From Rutpela maculata (Eukaryota > Arthropoda > Insecta > Coleoptera > Cerambycidae): DNA of 64,000 nucleotides. The notes below the pieces were generated by a model, which did not search any database, was not told the DNA's origin, and saw only the letters and a program-made list of their open reading frames with translations. The DNA is taken from the NCBI GenBank assembly GCA_936432065.2, contig OW386293.2, forward strand, positions 94,199,795-94,263,794, given 5' to 3'. Below are positions 1 to 11,152 of this stretch, one piece after another. Numbering within the stretch: position 1 is the stretch's first letter; the number at the start of each line of letters is the position of its first letter. The position numbers and the translations under genes are program-made.

Positions 1-341
1 TTAGCCTTTCTTGTATATATTAAATACCAATTTTATGGACTCTTACCTGCTTGATTTACCTATTTACCCCAAATTTACCCCAATTTACCCCCAACCCTTC
101 AACAGAAGATGAAAATATTTATAATCTAGTTCCAGATCTCGTTAAAGTACATATGTGTACCAAATTTCAAGTCAATATCTTAAACGGTTCCAGAGTAAAC
201 GTGCTCACAAAAAAGTTACAGACAGACTGACAGACAGACTTTTTTTTCGCTCAAACTTAAAATCTCGACGTTTCATGACATTCTAAAAATTTATAAAAAA
301 TATTTTGTCGTTACTATACTTCCACTAGATGTGGAAGTAAA
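1..341 (-). repeat. Hairpin/(GTCT)n repeat family R, copy 1 (possible Helentron-type nonautonomous element)
   Basis: This stretch is the reverse complement of repeats at 55622-56168 and 60361-61092. It shares the run of CCCAAATTTACCCC-like words, the short GTCT microsatellite (here as ACAG words near 225-240) and the terminal hairpin CTTCCAC...GTGGAAG at 319-337. No coding capacity is seen. The combination of a terminal hairpin and an internal (GTCY)n microsatellite without obvious TIRs recalls Helentron-associated elements (DINE-1/mini-me type). That assignment is inference; the repeat relationship itself is read directly from the sequence. Confidence 0.75.
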
Positions 342-1689
342 ATTAAATATTTCCGAAACAATCCACCCTTGAGAAATATACAAAAAAAATTAATGTATTC
401 TCAGTTTATAACATTCATTTTTGATGTCCACAATATTTTCCCTTAAACTAATATTTATTGAGATATTTGCAGAGAAACAAGAATGTAACGTTTCTTCTAA
501 AATCCCTTTCGAGTTTAAACTTTTTTCCTAAAGCAAGCGCTGTAAGCCGATGAAAAAATTTTAGCGTCTAGGTCATACTATATATTAACGAAAAACAGTA
601 TATGGGAATATATTTTTTTCATTACTGATTACTTACATTAACAAAATTGCGACGTTTTTATTAAAAAAAAATGTGCAAAAGTACATTTTTTCTGTCATAA
701 CTTCTTTGTTTTTTATGCTATAAAAATAGGAAAATCATTTGAAAGCCTAATTAACAGTTTTTTATTTTGGTTATTAGCTTTTTTGGCCTAAGTGCCATAG
801 TTTCTGAAATATTTATAATTTAAACTATATACTTCATCTTATAAACATTCAGACGTCATCTTTAGACTTACACATCTTCGAAACCATTAACTCTACAAAA
901 ATTAAATTCATTCTTAATTTAGCAGCTTTTATATTTGTCTCTAGCATGTTTTTGCTGAAGTTTCAAGTTATTTGAGCAAAACGTATTTGAAATACCACTT
1001 TTTAAGCTAAAATCCAAAATTTTCTAGTAGTTATAACTTAAATCAATTTATATGAAAAATTGCATAGAACCTTTTTTTCCTTAAAATTTAATTCTCTCTC
1101 AGTTCCAATGTTTTTGTTTTTTTTTTGTTTTTTTTTTTAGGTGCCACCCCCTAAAAAGAGTTGGCAGCCACACCCTAAATGCAGAACTTCTGAACTTCTT
1201 TTCTTGTGCATTTACTATGAATGTGCCAAAAATGAACGAGATCTAATTCATATGACATTATTCCGAAGTTTTTTTTTCCGGATTTAGATTGGCCTCGGGT
1301 ATTTCCCATTAGCCAGCTACTCAGATTGTCGTCCTTTGCATTATAAAAGAGAAAAATAGAATCAACCAAAACTCTATGGGGAAAATTACAGTGGGTATTC
1401 CGAAGTTAAAACTTCTAGTATTTCGGCCAATTTATTTCTATAAAATTAAATTTAAAAACACCAAATTAAAGATAATTTTGTCAGAAAGAACTTTTATTTG
1501 AACTGTTTTATTTTTGTAAATGCCATATTTCCCGAGAAAATAGAGAAAATTCGATTTTTTAATTAAAAATACCTCTTTTCCTGCGGATCCGAAACTCTTG
1601 TTTCATGAACTTTGGCCTATTTTAAACCTATAACCAAGGTTTAGGGTCTGCACAAAATTTTTAGAGTTAAAGTAAAGTTTTCCGTACTA
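342..1689. other. AT-rich stretch without recognisable gene
   Basis: I see only AT-rich sequence here, including a T-rich run near 1110-1138. Short open frames exist on both strands but resemble no family and carry no motif. Confidence 0.5.
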
Positions 1690-2994
1690 TTAGTGGATAC
1701 TATTTTCTCTGATTCACCTTATTATAAGCTCAGGGAACTTGCTATCATGTTAATAATGTGTAAGCTGTCAAACACTCCGTTTCTTTCGGAAAAATATAGG
1801 GACAGTTTATTAAAAGACGACCGGAAAAAGAGTGTTAGGGGCTACATATTCAGCAAATCGATGATGCCTATAATTAGTTTTTGATGTTGCTGGAAGACAA
1901 GTTGAAATAGCGGGTCAACTGCTCAAATACTGTGGTTTGCTAAAGCCATTGCCATTACGGACAAATGAGGTAATCTGTGACACCCGTTAATACTACGTTT
2001 TTCTTTGTTTCAAAACAAAATACGATCGCCCAAGTTTTTCAGGATTGTAAGTTAATTGTATGGATTCATGTATAATATCAAACAAGGCGGAGATCGAGGC
2101 AGTGGACAAGGCACACGCACACACATCAGTCATCTCATGCCAAGAGGAACCCATACTGATGGAGTTTATTCTTGCTTGAAATCATCCTATGTAGTTTAAA
2201 ATAAAAGTTCTGGCTCTCAACAAAAGTGTATCAGTGATTTAAGAGTAAGGGACTTTTCAGAGCCATTGCCTAATTCAGAAGACGGCAAAATAAAGGAAAA
2301 TAAGGAGAAAATAATAATACTCGACAGTTTGTGCCATTTGCTGAATGACATAAACTCTTTAATTGACAGTATTTATCCAAGTAGAATTAGTCCATAAATT
2401 TGCATCTTGACTGAGGAAGCGTACTATACTCACTCCAAAAAACAAAAAAGCTGCAGAAATGAAGAATCTTCTATTGAAAAACTGAAGACAATGGAAACAG
2501 GGTACGATTCGATATATTCCGTAGGAGAAGTCGAGGAGACCGTATATTACCCAGTAGAGTTCCTGCATACCGTCAATCCTACAAGCCGTCGTCCACTTTT
2601 GAAGATAGATGCACAAGTAACACTTCTAGAAAATTTTAAATCCTCTCAAAATGTGCAAAGGAACAAGGTTGCAAATAAAAGCTTAACATAAAGGCATAAT
2701 GGAAGCTACTATCTTCATTGGTTGTGGTCAGTAATAAACAGATTCTATACTTTGAACTTGATTCCTTCAGATTTTCGCTTTCAATTTAAATGGTTGCAGT
2801 TTCCATTAAAATTATGTTTTGCAATGATAATCAATAGGGTTCAGGATCAGTCATTAAATAAATCAGGAGTGAATTTGAAAGATTACTGTTTCTCCCATGG
2901 TCAGCTTTATGTGGCGGTTTCCAGAGTAAGTTCACCTCACAATTTACATATTTCAAGGCCAGGAGAAAAGACACCCAATATCGAGTACGATTGA
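1690..2994 (+). pseudogene. Helitron Pif1-type helicase remnant
   Basis: Three separated open pieces match the order of a Helitron Rep/helicase protein. A piece at 1693-1880 reads RELAIMLIMCKLSNT, like the region between Rep and helicase. A short piece near 2060-2130 reads SNKAEIEAVDKA, like the helicase segment after the Walker B box. The C-terminal helicase spans 2407-2690 (YPVEFLHTVNP) and 2722-2990 (FAMIINRVQDQSLNKSG, then FSHGQLYVAVSRVSS). The family helicase unwinds DNA during rolling-circle transposition. Here it is split by stops and frameshifts, and the Rep and Walker A parts are not visible. No diagnostic CTRR end with hairpin was found nearby. The C-terminal motif is distinctive; the first two pieces are less certain. 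Confidence 0.8.
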
Positions 2995-3711
2995 GTACTT
3001 ATTTTTCGGAACCGCTCGCATGCATATGCATGTATCAATTGACAAAATCAATAATTCTGCGCGAGCGAAGTCACGTTTACACGATATAAATATCAAATCA
3101 CCTATTTTTATTTAACATTTTTGTACGCTTTTAATTGATAGTAAAGTAGTGATTATTCTTTTGACGCATTGTACCTATTTACTGCTATATTTATAATTCT
3201 CTCACTTCTTTATCGTAACTCCTTAATAATACATTATGCCGTTACTAATACTAAGGTAAGTCGGAGCTTATTTTCAATTATAGTTGCGCTTGATTACCAG
3301 CAGATGAAGCGAATGACTTTTTATAAGTCATCGCTACTTGTCTATTGAACATAATCTTACCACCGAAATCTTTCGCGAGTTCACTTACCTACTTTGCACT
3401 GATGAAGGCATAGCCAAAAACCGGTCGACGGATGGCGTTGTGTACTAGTCATTCGAAGGACTTTATTTATTTGAAAAAATCATGATGTAAGGAAATATGG
3501 TGTATGCAAATGAAGGTCTCATTTTCGTTCTCTACTCCGCCACCCTAAACACCGCCATATTTAATATGTATGTCATTTATTAATGTTGACAAAGTAGTTG
3601 CAATATCACTTATCAGGTTGTTTAGTAAAAAGTTGAAAAAAGTGGAATGAGAACACCAAAAATAGTAATATTAGTTACTTTCAATTCCTAAAGGATGAGA
3701 ATATAGTAAAA
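2995..3711. other. Intergenic, nothing supported
   Basis: The stretch follows the helicase remnant and could include its 3' flank. I could not identify a Helitron terminus or any other feature. Confidence 0.4.
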
Positions 3712-3983
3712 ATGTGTATTCATTTTTGTGACCGCGACGTAATTAACCTCAACGATGGTAAGTTAAAATAAAACAGTAGTCTGTGATGAAACTAGAAAAT
3801 AATTTGTAAATATTTTTCAGGCAAGATAGTTTTAGCCTTAACGATGTGGAAATTGAGAATACTAAATTACAAGCTGAAGATCTTGAAGTGAACGTTGAAA
3901 TTTTAGAACTGAAAGAGGAAAATGTTAAATTAAAAGCTGAATTGATAAAAGCAACTGAAAAAATGACGAAAGAAGTGCAATAA
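3712..3983 (+). pseudogene. Possible two-exon fragment ending in a coiled coil
   Basis: A short exon starts at ATG 3712 and reads MCIHFCDRDVINLND up to a good donor (GTAAGT at 3758). A TTTTTCAG acceptor ends at 3820. The following frame from 3822 to the stop at 3981 encodes about 53 residues with a Leu/Ile heptad pattern rich in Glu and Lys, typical of a coiled coil. Joining at these sites gives a frame off by one, so the unit is broken or the splice choice is wrong. The C/H pattern followed by a coiled coil vaguely recalls THAP proteins, but the spacing does not fit. Product unknown. Confidence 0.25.
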
Positions 3984-4950
3984 AGAGTATATGAAATTTT
4001 GAAACCTTTTTTCACAATTCCACAAATTCAACGGCCTAATCAGAAATATGTGAAGTGTTCGAAGACATTATTTCTGCAATAACACTACGAAGCGTGTCAC
4101 CCAGGGCTACAGGTTTTTAAGAAAAATAAGACAATTTTATAAAACTACTTAACAGCGTAATAATTATTTAATATAAATATTAAATGTAATGGGATATAAT
4201 AATGAGAAATGCTATTTTATAATGAATATATAAATATAAGTTTTCTCTGTAAACTAATCTTGATTGTTTTACTTATTGTACAGCATTCCCCATATTAGTT
4301 AATGAACAATATCGATACCTGTGAAGTTGGCACCCTATTTTCGATGTTTTCTAAATGTTTTCTAAATGTTTTCTTAAATGTTTTCTCGCTTCTCAAGTCA
4401 CCGAAGTAACTCCTTGAAAATCCAGAATGAATTTGTGTTAGGTAAAGAGAAACGAGGCCCTACAGCTTATAGTGGCGTCCGAACCACTTCTTGGGATAAT
4501 TTTAGAATTAAAATGTAGGGTTGGACGGGGCAGGTCCGGTTTGGTTAAACGATAATTATAAAACAATGTTAAATCTCCTATCCGCCTGTGGCGGATTTAA
4601 AATTTAACAATAAAATTTAAAAAAGCTGTCCACATGGACCTAAAACTAATTCATATATAAAACTTAAAAACTAGTCACTGGTTGTAGCACTGAATAAATT
4701 TGGGCTGTTGACTTGGGTGAAAAGCTAAACGAAAAAATCCGTACGAGAACTGCCGACCTGGCGGTCTCCTGATGCCAGGAAAATGAGGTGGAAAAAAGAT
4801 AAGGTATAAAATGTTTGGATTTTTAAAAATGTCATCGGCCAAGAGGGAATTTTTTATTAAAAAAGAGAACAAAAAGAATAAAAAAGAGAACAAAAATAGT
4901 ACATAAAGAAAGAGAAAAGAAATGGTTGGAAAGATAAAGTTGAGGAAAGA
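3984..4950. other. Intergenic, nothing firm
   Basis: The stretch is AT-rich. A word TGGCGTCCGAAC near 4471 resembles an LTR-retrotransposon primer-binding site, but no flanking LTR pair could be found. No other feature is supported. Confidence 0.4.
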
Positions 4951-6218
4951 TCAAAGGTGGGAAAATGGTAGGTTGTGGTATAGAAATGTATGACTAGGGA
5001 AGATAGGCAACGCCTGGTATGTTAGGGGATGTTTGATCTGGAATGGGGCATTATGCATTCTGATTTGGGTTATGTTGTTAGTAAGCCGACTATCGCCCAG
5101 TTTGAAGGTGTAGAATTTTTGGGAGAATTCTTTGACGTAGTCCGCTAGTTGGGTTATGTCGTGACATCGGGCGTATAGATCTTTGAGGAAGGTGTATCTG
5201 CCGGAGTCAGAAATGAAGCGCATAAATTTGTGTTCGAGAACTCGAAGTTTTCGCATCGTCATGGCCGGAATGCTGCACCACACCGGCGCTGCGTATGTGA
5301 TGGCCGGCCTGATCACCATCGTGTACAACAGTTTCTTATTTGTCTTGTTCTTGTTAAGTCCGCTACCCCTGGCCAGGAGCGGGTACAGACTCCTGGACAT
5401 GGAGTAGACCTTGCATATTGTTTCGTTAATATGTAGTTTAAACGTCAGTCGTTTGTCCAAGTTAACCCCCAGATACTTCACACACCGTTTGATTGGAATT
5501 TGTTGTCCCCCGACTGAAATTGGCGTTAATATACGGTTCTCTGTGAACTGGCGCGTGAAGAGGACCGACTCGGACTTCCCGGCGTTGATCCGAATCTTCC
5601 ACTTATCGTAATACGCCGTGGCACGGGCCATGTGCGCTTTCAGCAGCATATTAGCCGCTTGAGCGTTGTGTGAATGCGCGTACATGGCGGTATCGTCGGC
5701 GTACTTGGCAAGGTTGGTATTCGGTAACTCCGGGAAGTCGGAGACGTATAAGTTGTACAGCTTTGGTGATAGGCACGACTCCTAGGGGATGCCCGCGCGA
5801 ATGTTCCACAGTGTTGATAGTTTGTTATTCACCTTGGCCTGCAGGGATCTACCTGTCAGGAAAGAGTAAATAAGTTTCGTTATGTGCATGGAGAAGTCCA
5901 GTGCATTCAGTTTGTGAAGAAGCCCCAGGATCCATACGGTATCGAAGGCCATCTCAACATCGAGGAGCACCATGACGGTGCTCTTCCCAAGGCTGCATTG
6001 CACCTTGACGTCATTCACGATCCTGACAACCTGCTGCACAATGCCCCTGCCCGTCTGAAGCCGAACTGGCACTCATCGTTAATGTGGAGTTCATCCTGAG
6101 CAGAGTCTAATCTGAGCAGGATGACCTTCTCAATCAACTTGGAAATCTCGGAAATCGCCGACAGTAACGAGACTGGTCGATAACTGCTGACGAGCTTCGC
6201 GTTTTTATTCGCAAGCTA
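4951..6218 (-). pseudogene. Jockey-like LINE reverse transcriptase, 3' half
   Basis: Read on the minus strand, the product runs in the order of a non-LTR reverse transcriptase. It has SSYRPVSLLSAISEISKLIE (about 6200-6140), QFGF and LLDVEMAFDTVW (palm motif A). GIP follows, then an in-frame TAG at 5782-5784 where the family has Gln. The same frame continues with LAKYADDTAMYAHS (catalytic YADD) and the thumb motif VKYLGVNLDKRLTF, down to a C-terminal region ending at 4951. A frameshift near 6065 separates the first block from the rest. The palm and thumb are otherwise uninterrupted, so this is a relatively young dead copy truncated at the 5' end. The endonuclease domain is absent. The Jockey-clade assignment rests on motif style. 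Confidence 0.9.
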
Positions 6219-6246
6219 GACGCTCCAAACCACTGAGCTACCGTCC
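6208..6246 (-). repeat. tRNA-like 5' half (SINE head or tRNA pseudogene) abutting LINE
   Basis: On the minus strand the sequence reads GGTAGCTCAGTGGTTTGGAG, which is the 5' half of a tRNA with its pol III A box. It then runs into the LINE reverse-transcriptase frame at about 6218. No B box or 3' half follows. It looks like a 5' chimaera made during reverse transcription, or a SINE head beside the LINE breakpoint. Confidence 0.5.
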
Positions 6247-6689
6247 CCGATATTGAAACATATTTGAATGCGAATCATTTGCTTGTCAGTTTCTTTTGTT
6301 TGCTTGCTACTAAAAAAATCACCTAATTTTAAATACCATTATAAATAACGACGAGCAAACAGAGACAATAAATGAGAAAACAAGCAAATTGGGTAATAAT
6401 TTTTTTTTAATCAATAGAAGGGAGCTTCAAATCTCTTTGTATGTCATAACCAGCAAACAAGAGGAACTAGCAAGCAATTATGAGCAAACTATTAAAAATG
6501 TTTAAATTTCGAAAATGGGGAACCAACTTTACGGAGTTAACATCTACAAATATACTTTGATGGGTTAGTTCTTTTATATGAACATAATATACTTTTTAAA
6601 ATTAATATTGGTAGATCTTGAACTCAACATGGATCATATGAATCTTATGATTTCGCGAAATTATTGATACTTCTATATATACTCTTAAT
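6247..6689. other. Intergenic, nothing supported
   Basis: The sequence is AT-rich with no recognisable motif on either strand. Confidence 0.4.
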
Positions 6690-6699
6690 GGGGCGAGCG

Positions 6700-7077
6700 T
6701 AGAGGCGACTTCAATGTGAATATCAGTCGATATTCCGTTGAAGCAACGTCGAGCGCGGTAAGTACTTGGATGGGGTCCCATCTTGAGAAATACAGCGTTC
6801 TCGTCCCACCTTCTAGCGGCTTGTATATCAGTGTATACGCCGAAGTTACGTAATTTCAGACGAGGATTACGTAGTGGATATATCATCCTTCGGAGGGGAT
6901 GTAAAGCAGGCGGTCCCTTGTCTATTAAATGTTAGGCAAGTAAAAGATCCCTACTCTTCTTAAGGGAAGAGGTTCGGCAAAAATTTCCAGGTTGGGCTCG
7001 TCCAGCTCATCTCCTGGCGTCGGTGATAGGCCCTGGTAGCGGAAATAAACCGACGTTAAATAGTTAAAAAAAAAAAT
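6700..7077 (+). mobile_element. 5S rRNA-derived SINE (SINE3-like)
   Basis: Positions about 6735-6800 match the internal-promoter half of eukaryotic 5S rRNA: AAGCAACGTCGAGCGCGGTA, then AGTACTTGGATGGGG and a degraded ACCGC-type continuation. This covers the TFIIIA/box C region. A GC-richer, unrelated 3' body follows (CCTTCGGAGGGGATGT near 6890, CTCATCTCCTGGCGTCGG near 7007), and the element ends in an A-run at 7066-7077. A 5S-like head, unrelated body and poly-A tail define SINE3-type retroposons, mobilised by a LINE partner. The 5' third of 5S is degraded. It cannot be a functional 5S gene. Confidence 0.65.
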
Positions 7078-7839
7078 ACATTCCTAATTGGCCTTACGTG
7101 CATAACTTATTTGGTATATTGCCCATTTGCTTATCACTCGGCAAAAACTGCTATGCAGCGTAGGTACACTGCACAAATATAAACTTTTGATTATACCACG
7201 AAATTCCTATACTTATTAGTGTTTCATAAATATTTTATTAGACTTGTCAAGTTCTGTGTGATGTTTATTAGGTATTAATAATAACACTTCACTTTTTATA
7301 ATTTATTAACTTAACCCAACAAACAATCTTACTTATTATCAGCCGTCTACTCGGTCTTTGGACATTGCCAACTTTATGTAACTAAACTAACTAAAGTAAC
7401 ATAATCATGTGACAAGACGACAAATTTCATTACTTTTTAAATTTGCAGCTAATTAATGCTTCTTTCTCGTTCGTCGAAAATTCAACATGGACGCAACTGA
7501 GATGGTTTATGCTATGGCTGATCCCGAAAGCTGCGCATAAGCACACTTTATTTCCTTACATCATGGAAAAATTAAAACTTAACCACTTCTTGACCATGAT
7601 ACAAGTTTTAAATCATACAATGTGTGTCAGTAGCTAATTTTCATTTATTAAGTATAATGAAATGAGATAATTACGAATTACTTATTTTTACTTTACTATT
7701 ACTTTTAAATTTTATGAAGTCGGTTAAAATACGTGAAAGTCACTTTGCTGTGCCTTCAACTGATTTTACAATGCTATCATTAAAGTTTAAAAGATACGTT
7801 TTTCAAGTATCTCTTTGCCAAGTTATCAGCTTTAGATTT
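7078..7839. other. Intergenic, nothing firm
   Basis: The stretch is AT-rich. A short frame with a good start context (CAACATGGACGC near 7486) stops after 17 codons and cannot be assigned. It might be an upstream piece of the piggyBac remnant, but nothing in the sequence proves it. Confidence 0.35.
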
Positions 7840-7849
7840 TAAGTGTGAG

Positions 7850-8737
7850 GTTTCTTAAAATCAGTTCCTCATGAAGAGTGAGAAAATAAAAAACATACAT
7901 GGTCCACTATACATAAATTATCTTCCATCTCACATACAGGGAAAAATTACCATGTACGCAGATGATACATCTGTTATGATCTCAGCACCTAGTCTTCTGG
8001 GATTGCAATCTCTCGCAAATGATGTGATGGATAGCTTCAACTTATGGTGCTCTAAAAATTGTTTAATACTAAATATTGCCAAAACTGATTGTATATACTT
8101 TTCTCCTCGAGAAACAACTATTGCTGATAACTTTTTTAACAACAAAAATATTAAATTCTCCAGTTCCGTTAAATTTCTTGGCACATTCGTAGATTCGCAC
8201 CTAACGTGGAATGATCAGGTAGACCATGTAGCTAAAAAAATTAATAGCTCTCTGTATGCTATTTCCTCATTAAAACGGAACTTGCCTAAAGAATATCTGC
8301 TTAATATTTATTATGCTATGGTGTATCCGCATCTATCTTACAATATTATGGTATGGGGTAGATCACCCACTGTTAAGAGAATCCTAATATTACAAAAAAG
8401 AGTTATTAGACTTATCTATGATTTAAGAAGTACTGAGTCTTGTAAACCATATTTCACAAACAATAATATATTAACACTTCCATCAATTTACATATACAAC
8501 ATTTCTAAATATGTAAGAAAAACCTTATCTTTATTCAGAAATAATGGTAGCTTTCATCACTACACCACCAGACATGGATCTTCCTTAACGATAACTAAAC
8601 TAAAATCACCTTATTTCTCAGCCATTAAAATTTATGACAATTTACCTGTACATATATTAAACGCTAAAAATTATAATTGTTTCAAAATACTATTGACCCA
8701 ATGGTGCCTATTGTATGATTTATCATACAGAGGTTAG
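7850..8737 (+). pseudogene. CR1/L2-group LINE reverse transcriptase, 3' part
   Basis: A frame of about 288 codons contains GPLYINYLPSHI, the catalytic MYADDTSVMIS, thumb motif VKFLGTFVDSHLTWN and a C-terminal region with QKRVIRLIYDL and TTRHGSSL before the stop at 8735. This is the usual layout of the last third of a CR1/L2/Daphne-type ORF2, which copies its own RNA at the target site. The frame breaks just upstream, where the GVPQG motif should be, and no endonuclease is seen. It is 5'-truncated. A close relative in the minus orientation lies at 32216-34425. Confidence 0.9.
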
Positions 8738-9130
8738 GTTGTCTCTAATGAAGTGTAAACAAATCGAGTGTGATAAATTCAGTGATTTTATTCATCTAAA
8801 GTGTTATTTTCATATATAGACAATAAGCTTAGGACAAAAATTCGATAGTTTTATATACTTGAGTAAGTTATAACTGAGCGTTCTATAACCAGTAAATTTC
8901 TACGCAGCACAAAATAAGCTCACGGTAAGATTTTGTTTCACAATTTTCATTTGGAAGTAATTTATTTGACTTTTATTCATGTAATAATTCTTTAACATAT
9001 TATAGGATGTAATTATACCATTTCATAGTTATATCAATTCTTTCTGTAATTGCAGCAGCGGAAAAAACTTTTCGTATGATATATCATACGGTAGGCAGAT
9101 GGCAGTATGAATGTTAGTTTTGTTTCAGAA
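8738..9130. other. Spacer with palindrome, otherwise empty
   Basis: An 18-nt perfect palindrome, CGTATGATATATCATACG, lies at 9073-9090. The 16-nt core recurs at 10145-10160 beyond the transposase, and one variant lies at 8713-8728. Otherwise no feature is supported. Confidence 0.6.
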
Positions 9131-10076
9131 CTTCCTTTTCATTGAATGAGGCTATGAAGCCTTATTTTGGCCGTAACAATATGAAGAAATTTATAAAGGG
9201 AAAGCCTATTTTCTATGGCTTTAAATTTTGGTGCCTCACAACCCCCCCAGGGGTACTTATTGAAATTCAACCCCTACACGGGTAGTGGGGATAAAATCAC
9301 GGATCCAGTGTCACCGAGAAACTTGTATGAGATATTCCTCCGCATTCGACCATATATTTGGATAATTTTTTCAACTCCTTACCATTACTTGAGCTTCTGC
9401 AAAATAATGAAATTCAATGTATTGGTACCATCTGCTCTCACCGTATAGAGAAAGCTCCTTCAAAAGAGCTGCAGAAAGAAAAACGAGGGACTTCTCATAT
9501 TCTGATTGACTCTAATAGTGGTATTTAACTCACCAGATGGCATGACAATAGTCAAGTGAATATCGCAACCAACATCAAAAACAAAGACATTTGTTTGACA
9601 AAAGGCACGTGCAAAAGATGATCTAAACAAAGGAAACAAGTTGATGTGGATCAACCGATACTTATAAGTCTCTATAACCAAGGAATGGGAGGTGTGGATA
9701 TGTTCGATAAAATGAGAGGACTATCGTATACGGTATTGGGCAATGATTTGCTTTTGCTCTGAATGGATCGGTCATCAATATGTGGCTTCTTTATCATTTT
9801 GTCTATCCAAAAGTGTCCCTTCTGCAGTTTTTGAGGAGAATTGTCCTCACAACTTTAACTGCCCCTGAACATTTAGCTGGCCCCAAACCAAAATGTAATA
9901 GAAATATATTGAAAGAGATCAGGTATGATAAAACTGATCACTTGATTGATAAAATTTCTACACAAGACGTTGTGGTTATTGTACAAAATTTTCTTGTGTC
10001 AAATGTAACACAGGATTACATCCTTTCGAAGATATCATACCCTTTCTATGTGATATATTCTGCTATTTTCTCTTAA
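9131..10076 (+). pseudogene. piggyBac-family transposase remnant
   Basis: The pieces follow piggyBac order (DDE_Tnp_1_7). They include LSLNEAMKPYFGR-type text near 9140, FYGFKFWCLTTPPGYLLKFN (9220-9275), LDNFFNSLPLLELLQNN near 9360, HRIEKAPSKELQKEKRG near 9440 and ISLYNQGMGGVDMFDKM near 9665. The C terminus has RYDKTDHLI and the cysteine-rich finger RRCGYCTKFSCVKCNTG (about 9965-10020). At least three frameshifts and a stop break the frame, and the N-terminal part is missing. The family excises and integrates at TTAA. A matching right terminus lies 200 bp downstream, so this is one decayed element. Confidence 0.92.
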
Positions 10077-10272
10077 ATTTATTGAATATTTTGTATTATA
10101 ATAAATAATATTTTTTGATAATATTCTACATGTATATTCCTATGGTATGATATATCATACGTCAAAAAAATCGGTGAAAATGCACAGCAATAAATAAAAT
10201 GTGATTTGGGGGGTACTGACAAGCCCCAAATGAAGGTCAATCAATATTTTTTTCAAAAGTTTTCCAAAAAAA

Positions 10273-10296
10273 ATTACTCGCGCACTATTGGGTTAA
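10273..10296 (-). mobile_element. piggyBac right terminus with TTAA
   Basis: Read inward from the right, the sequence is TTAACCCAATAGTGCGCGAG. It begins with TTAA (10293-10296) followed by CCC, the signature of piggyBac ends. It lies just past the transposase remnant and probably marks the 3' boundary of that element. I could not find the matching left end. Confidence 0.6.
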
Positions 10297-10520
10297 AACA
10301 ATACCTTATTGAAAAATGTATCTATAGCCTTAACGAGTTTGTCTAAATGTTTTATGTTTATATCATATATCTATTATATCTGTCTGTCCTCATTTTACTA
10401 TTATAATTGTGTACCTACATGTAATTTTACATTTTGTTGACACTCGCATCTGTTCTTATGTAACAGCACACGTGATAAATAAATTATTATTATTATTAAG
10501 TTATTATTATTATTTAAAAA
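10297..10520 (+). repeat. LINE-like 3' tail with (ATT)n
   Basis: Non-coding sequence ends in GATAAATAAATTATTATT and an ATT microsatellite (10481-10516). CR1/L2-type LINEs often end in short tandem repeats instead of poly-A, and a similar tail ends the LINE at 32213-34425. No coding part is attached here. Confidence 0.4.
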
Positions 10521-10644
10521 AAAAACGATGATGGTATATTCGAAGCACTGATAACGTCATAACAAAGATAAACTATGCAAGAGATGCGGAATTCAAAATA
10601 AAAATCGACGTGTCCGAGGATTTTTCGAAACATTTTTACTCCGG

Positions 10645-11131
10645 TATAGATAGATAGACAGATAGATCTTTATCGGTCAAATATACACAAATTATGCTTT
10701 GGCACGTCAAATAAATGCAAAAAATATAGCAAAAAAACAACAAAAAGAGGTTGTCTTAAATAAGAAAAAAATACACAATGAAGAAAACAAAACAAATAGA
10801 TAACAAAGTAGAGTAAATAACAATATAGCACATAGAATAACGAACAAAATCATTATCATGCATAGAGTAAGTTTGTAAAATTAAACGAGAAAAATCACTT
10901 GGCAGGAATTCGTCAAAATCATAGAACGCATTTTCAAGGAAAAATCGTTTAATTACGTATTTAAGGCGAATACAGTCAAGTGTTTGTACAGCAATCGGTA
11001 ACACGTTGAAAAATTTTACTGCATAACAGCATATGCGTTTTCTGGTTTTTGAAAGTCGCAAAAAATCCAAATATATATTACCCTTATTACTAGTTAAGTA
11101 CGTATGTACACTTTCACATGTTATGTAATTA
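10645..11131 (-). pseudogene. CR1-group LINE ORF2 C-terminus, split from 14143-14770
   Basis: The minus strand encodes NYITCESVHTYLTSNKG followed by YLDFLRLSKTRKRICCYAVK and ENAFYDFDEFL. This matches the C-terminal region after the reverse-transcriptase thumb in CR1-group LINEs. The 3' end carries a tetranucleotide tail (ATCT words around 10645-10670). The coding part stops at 11131 and its upstream part resumes at 14143, beyond an inserted element bounded by a TTA duplication. The two halves are one LINE cut by a later insertion. Confidence 0.85.
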
Positions 11132-11152
11132 CACAGCTCCACAAAAAAAAAA

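Noticed and set aside
4465..4500. TGGCGTCCGAAC as an LTR-retrotransposon primer-binding site
   Set aside because: No LTR pair or gag/pol frame could be found around it, so the match may be chance.
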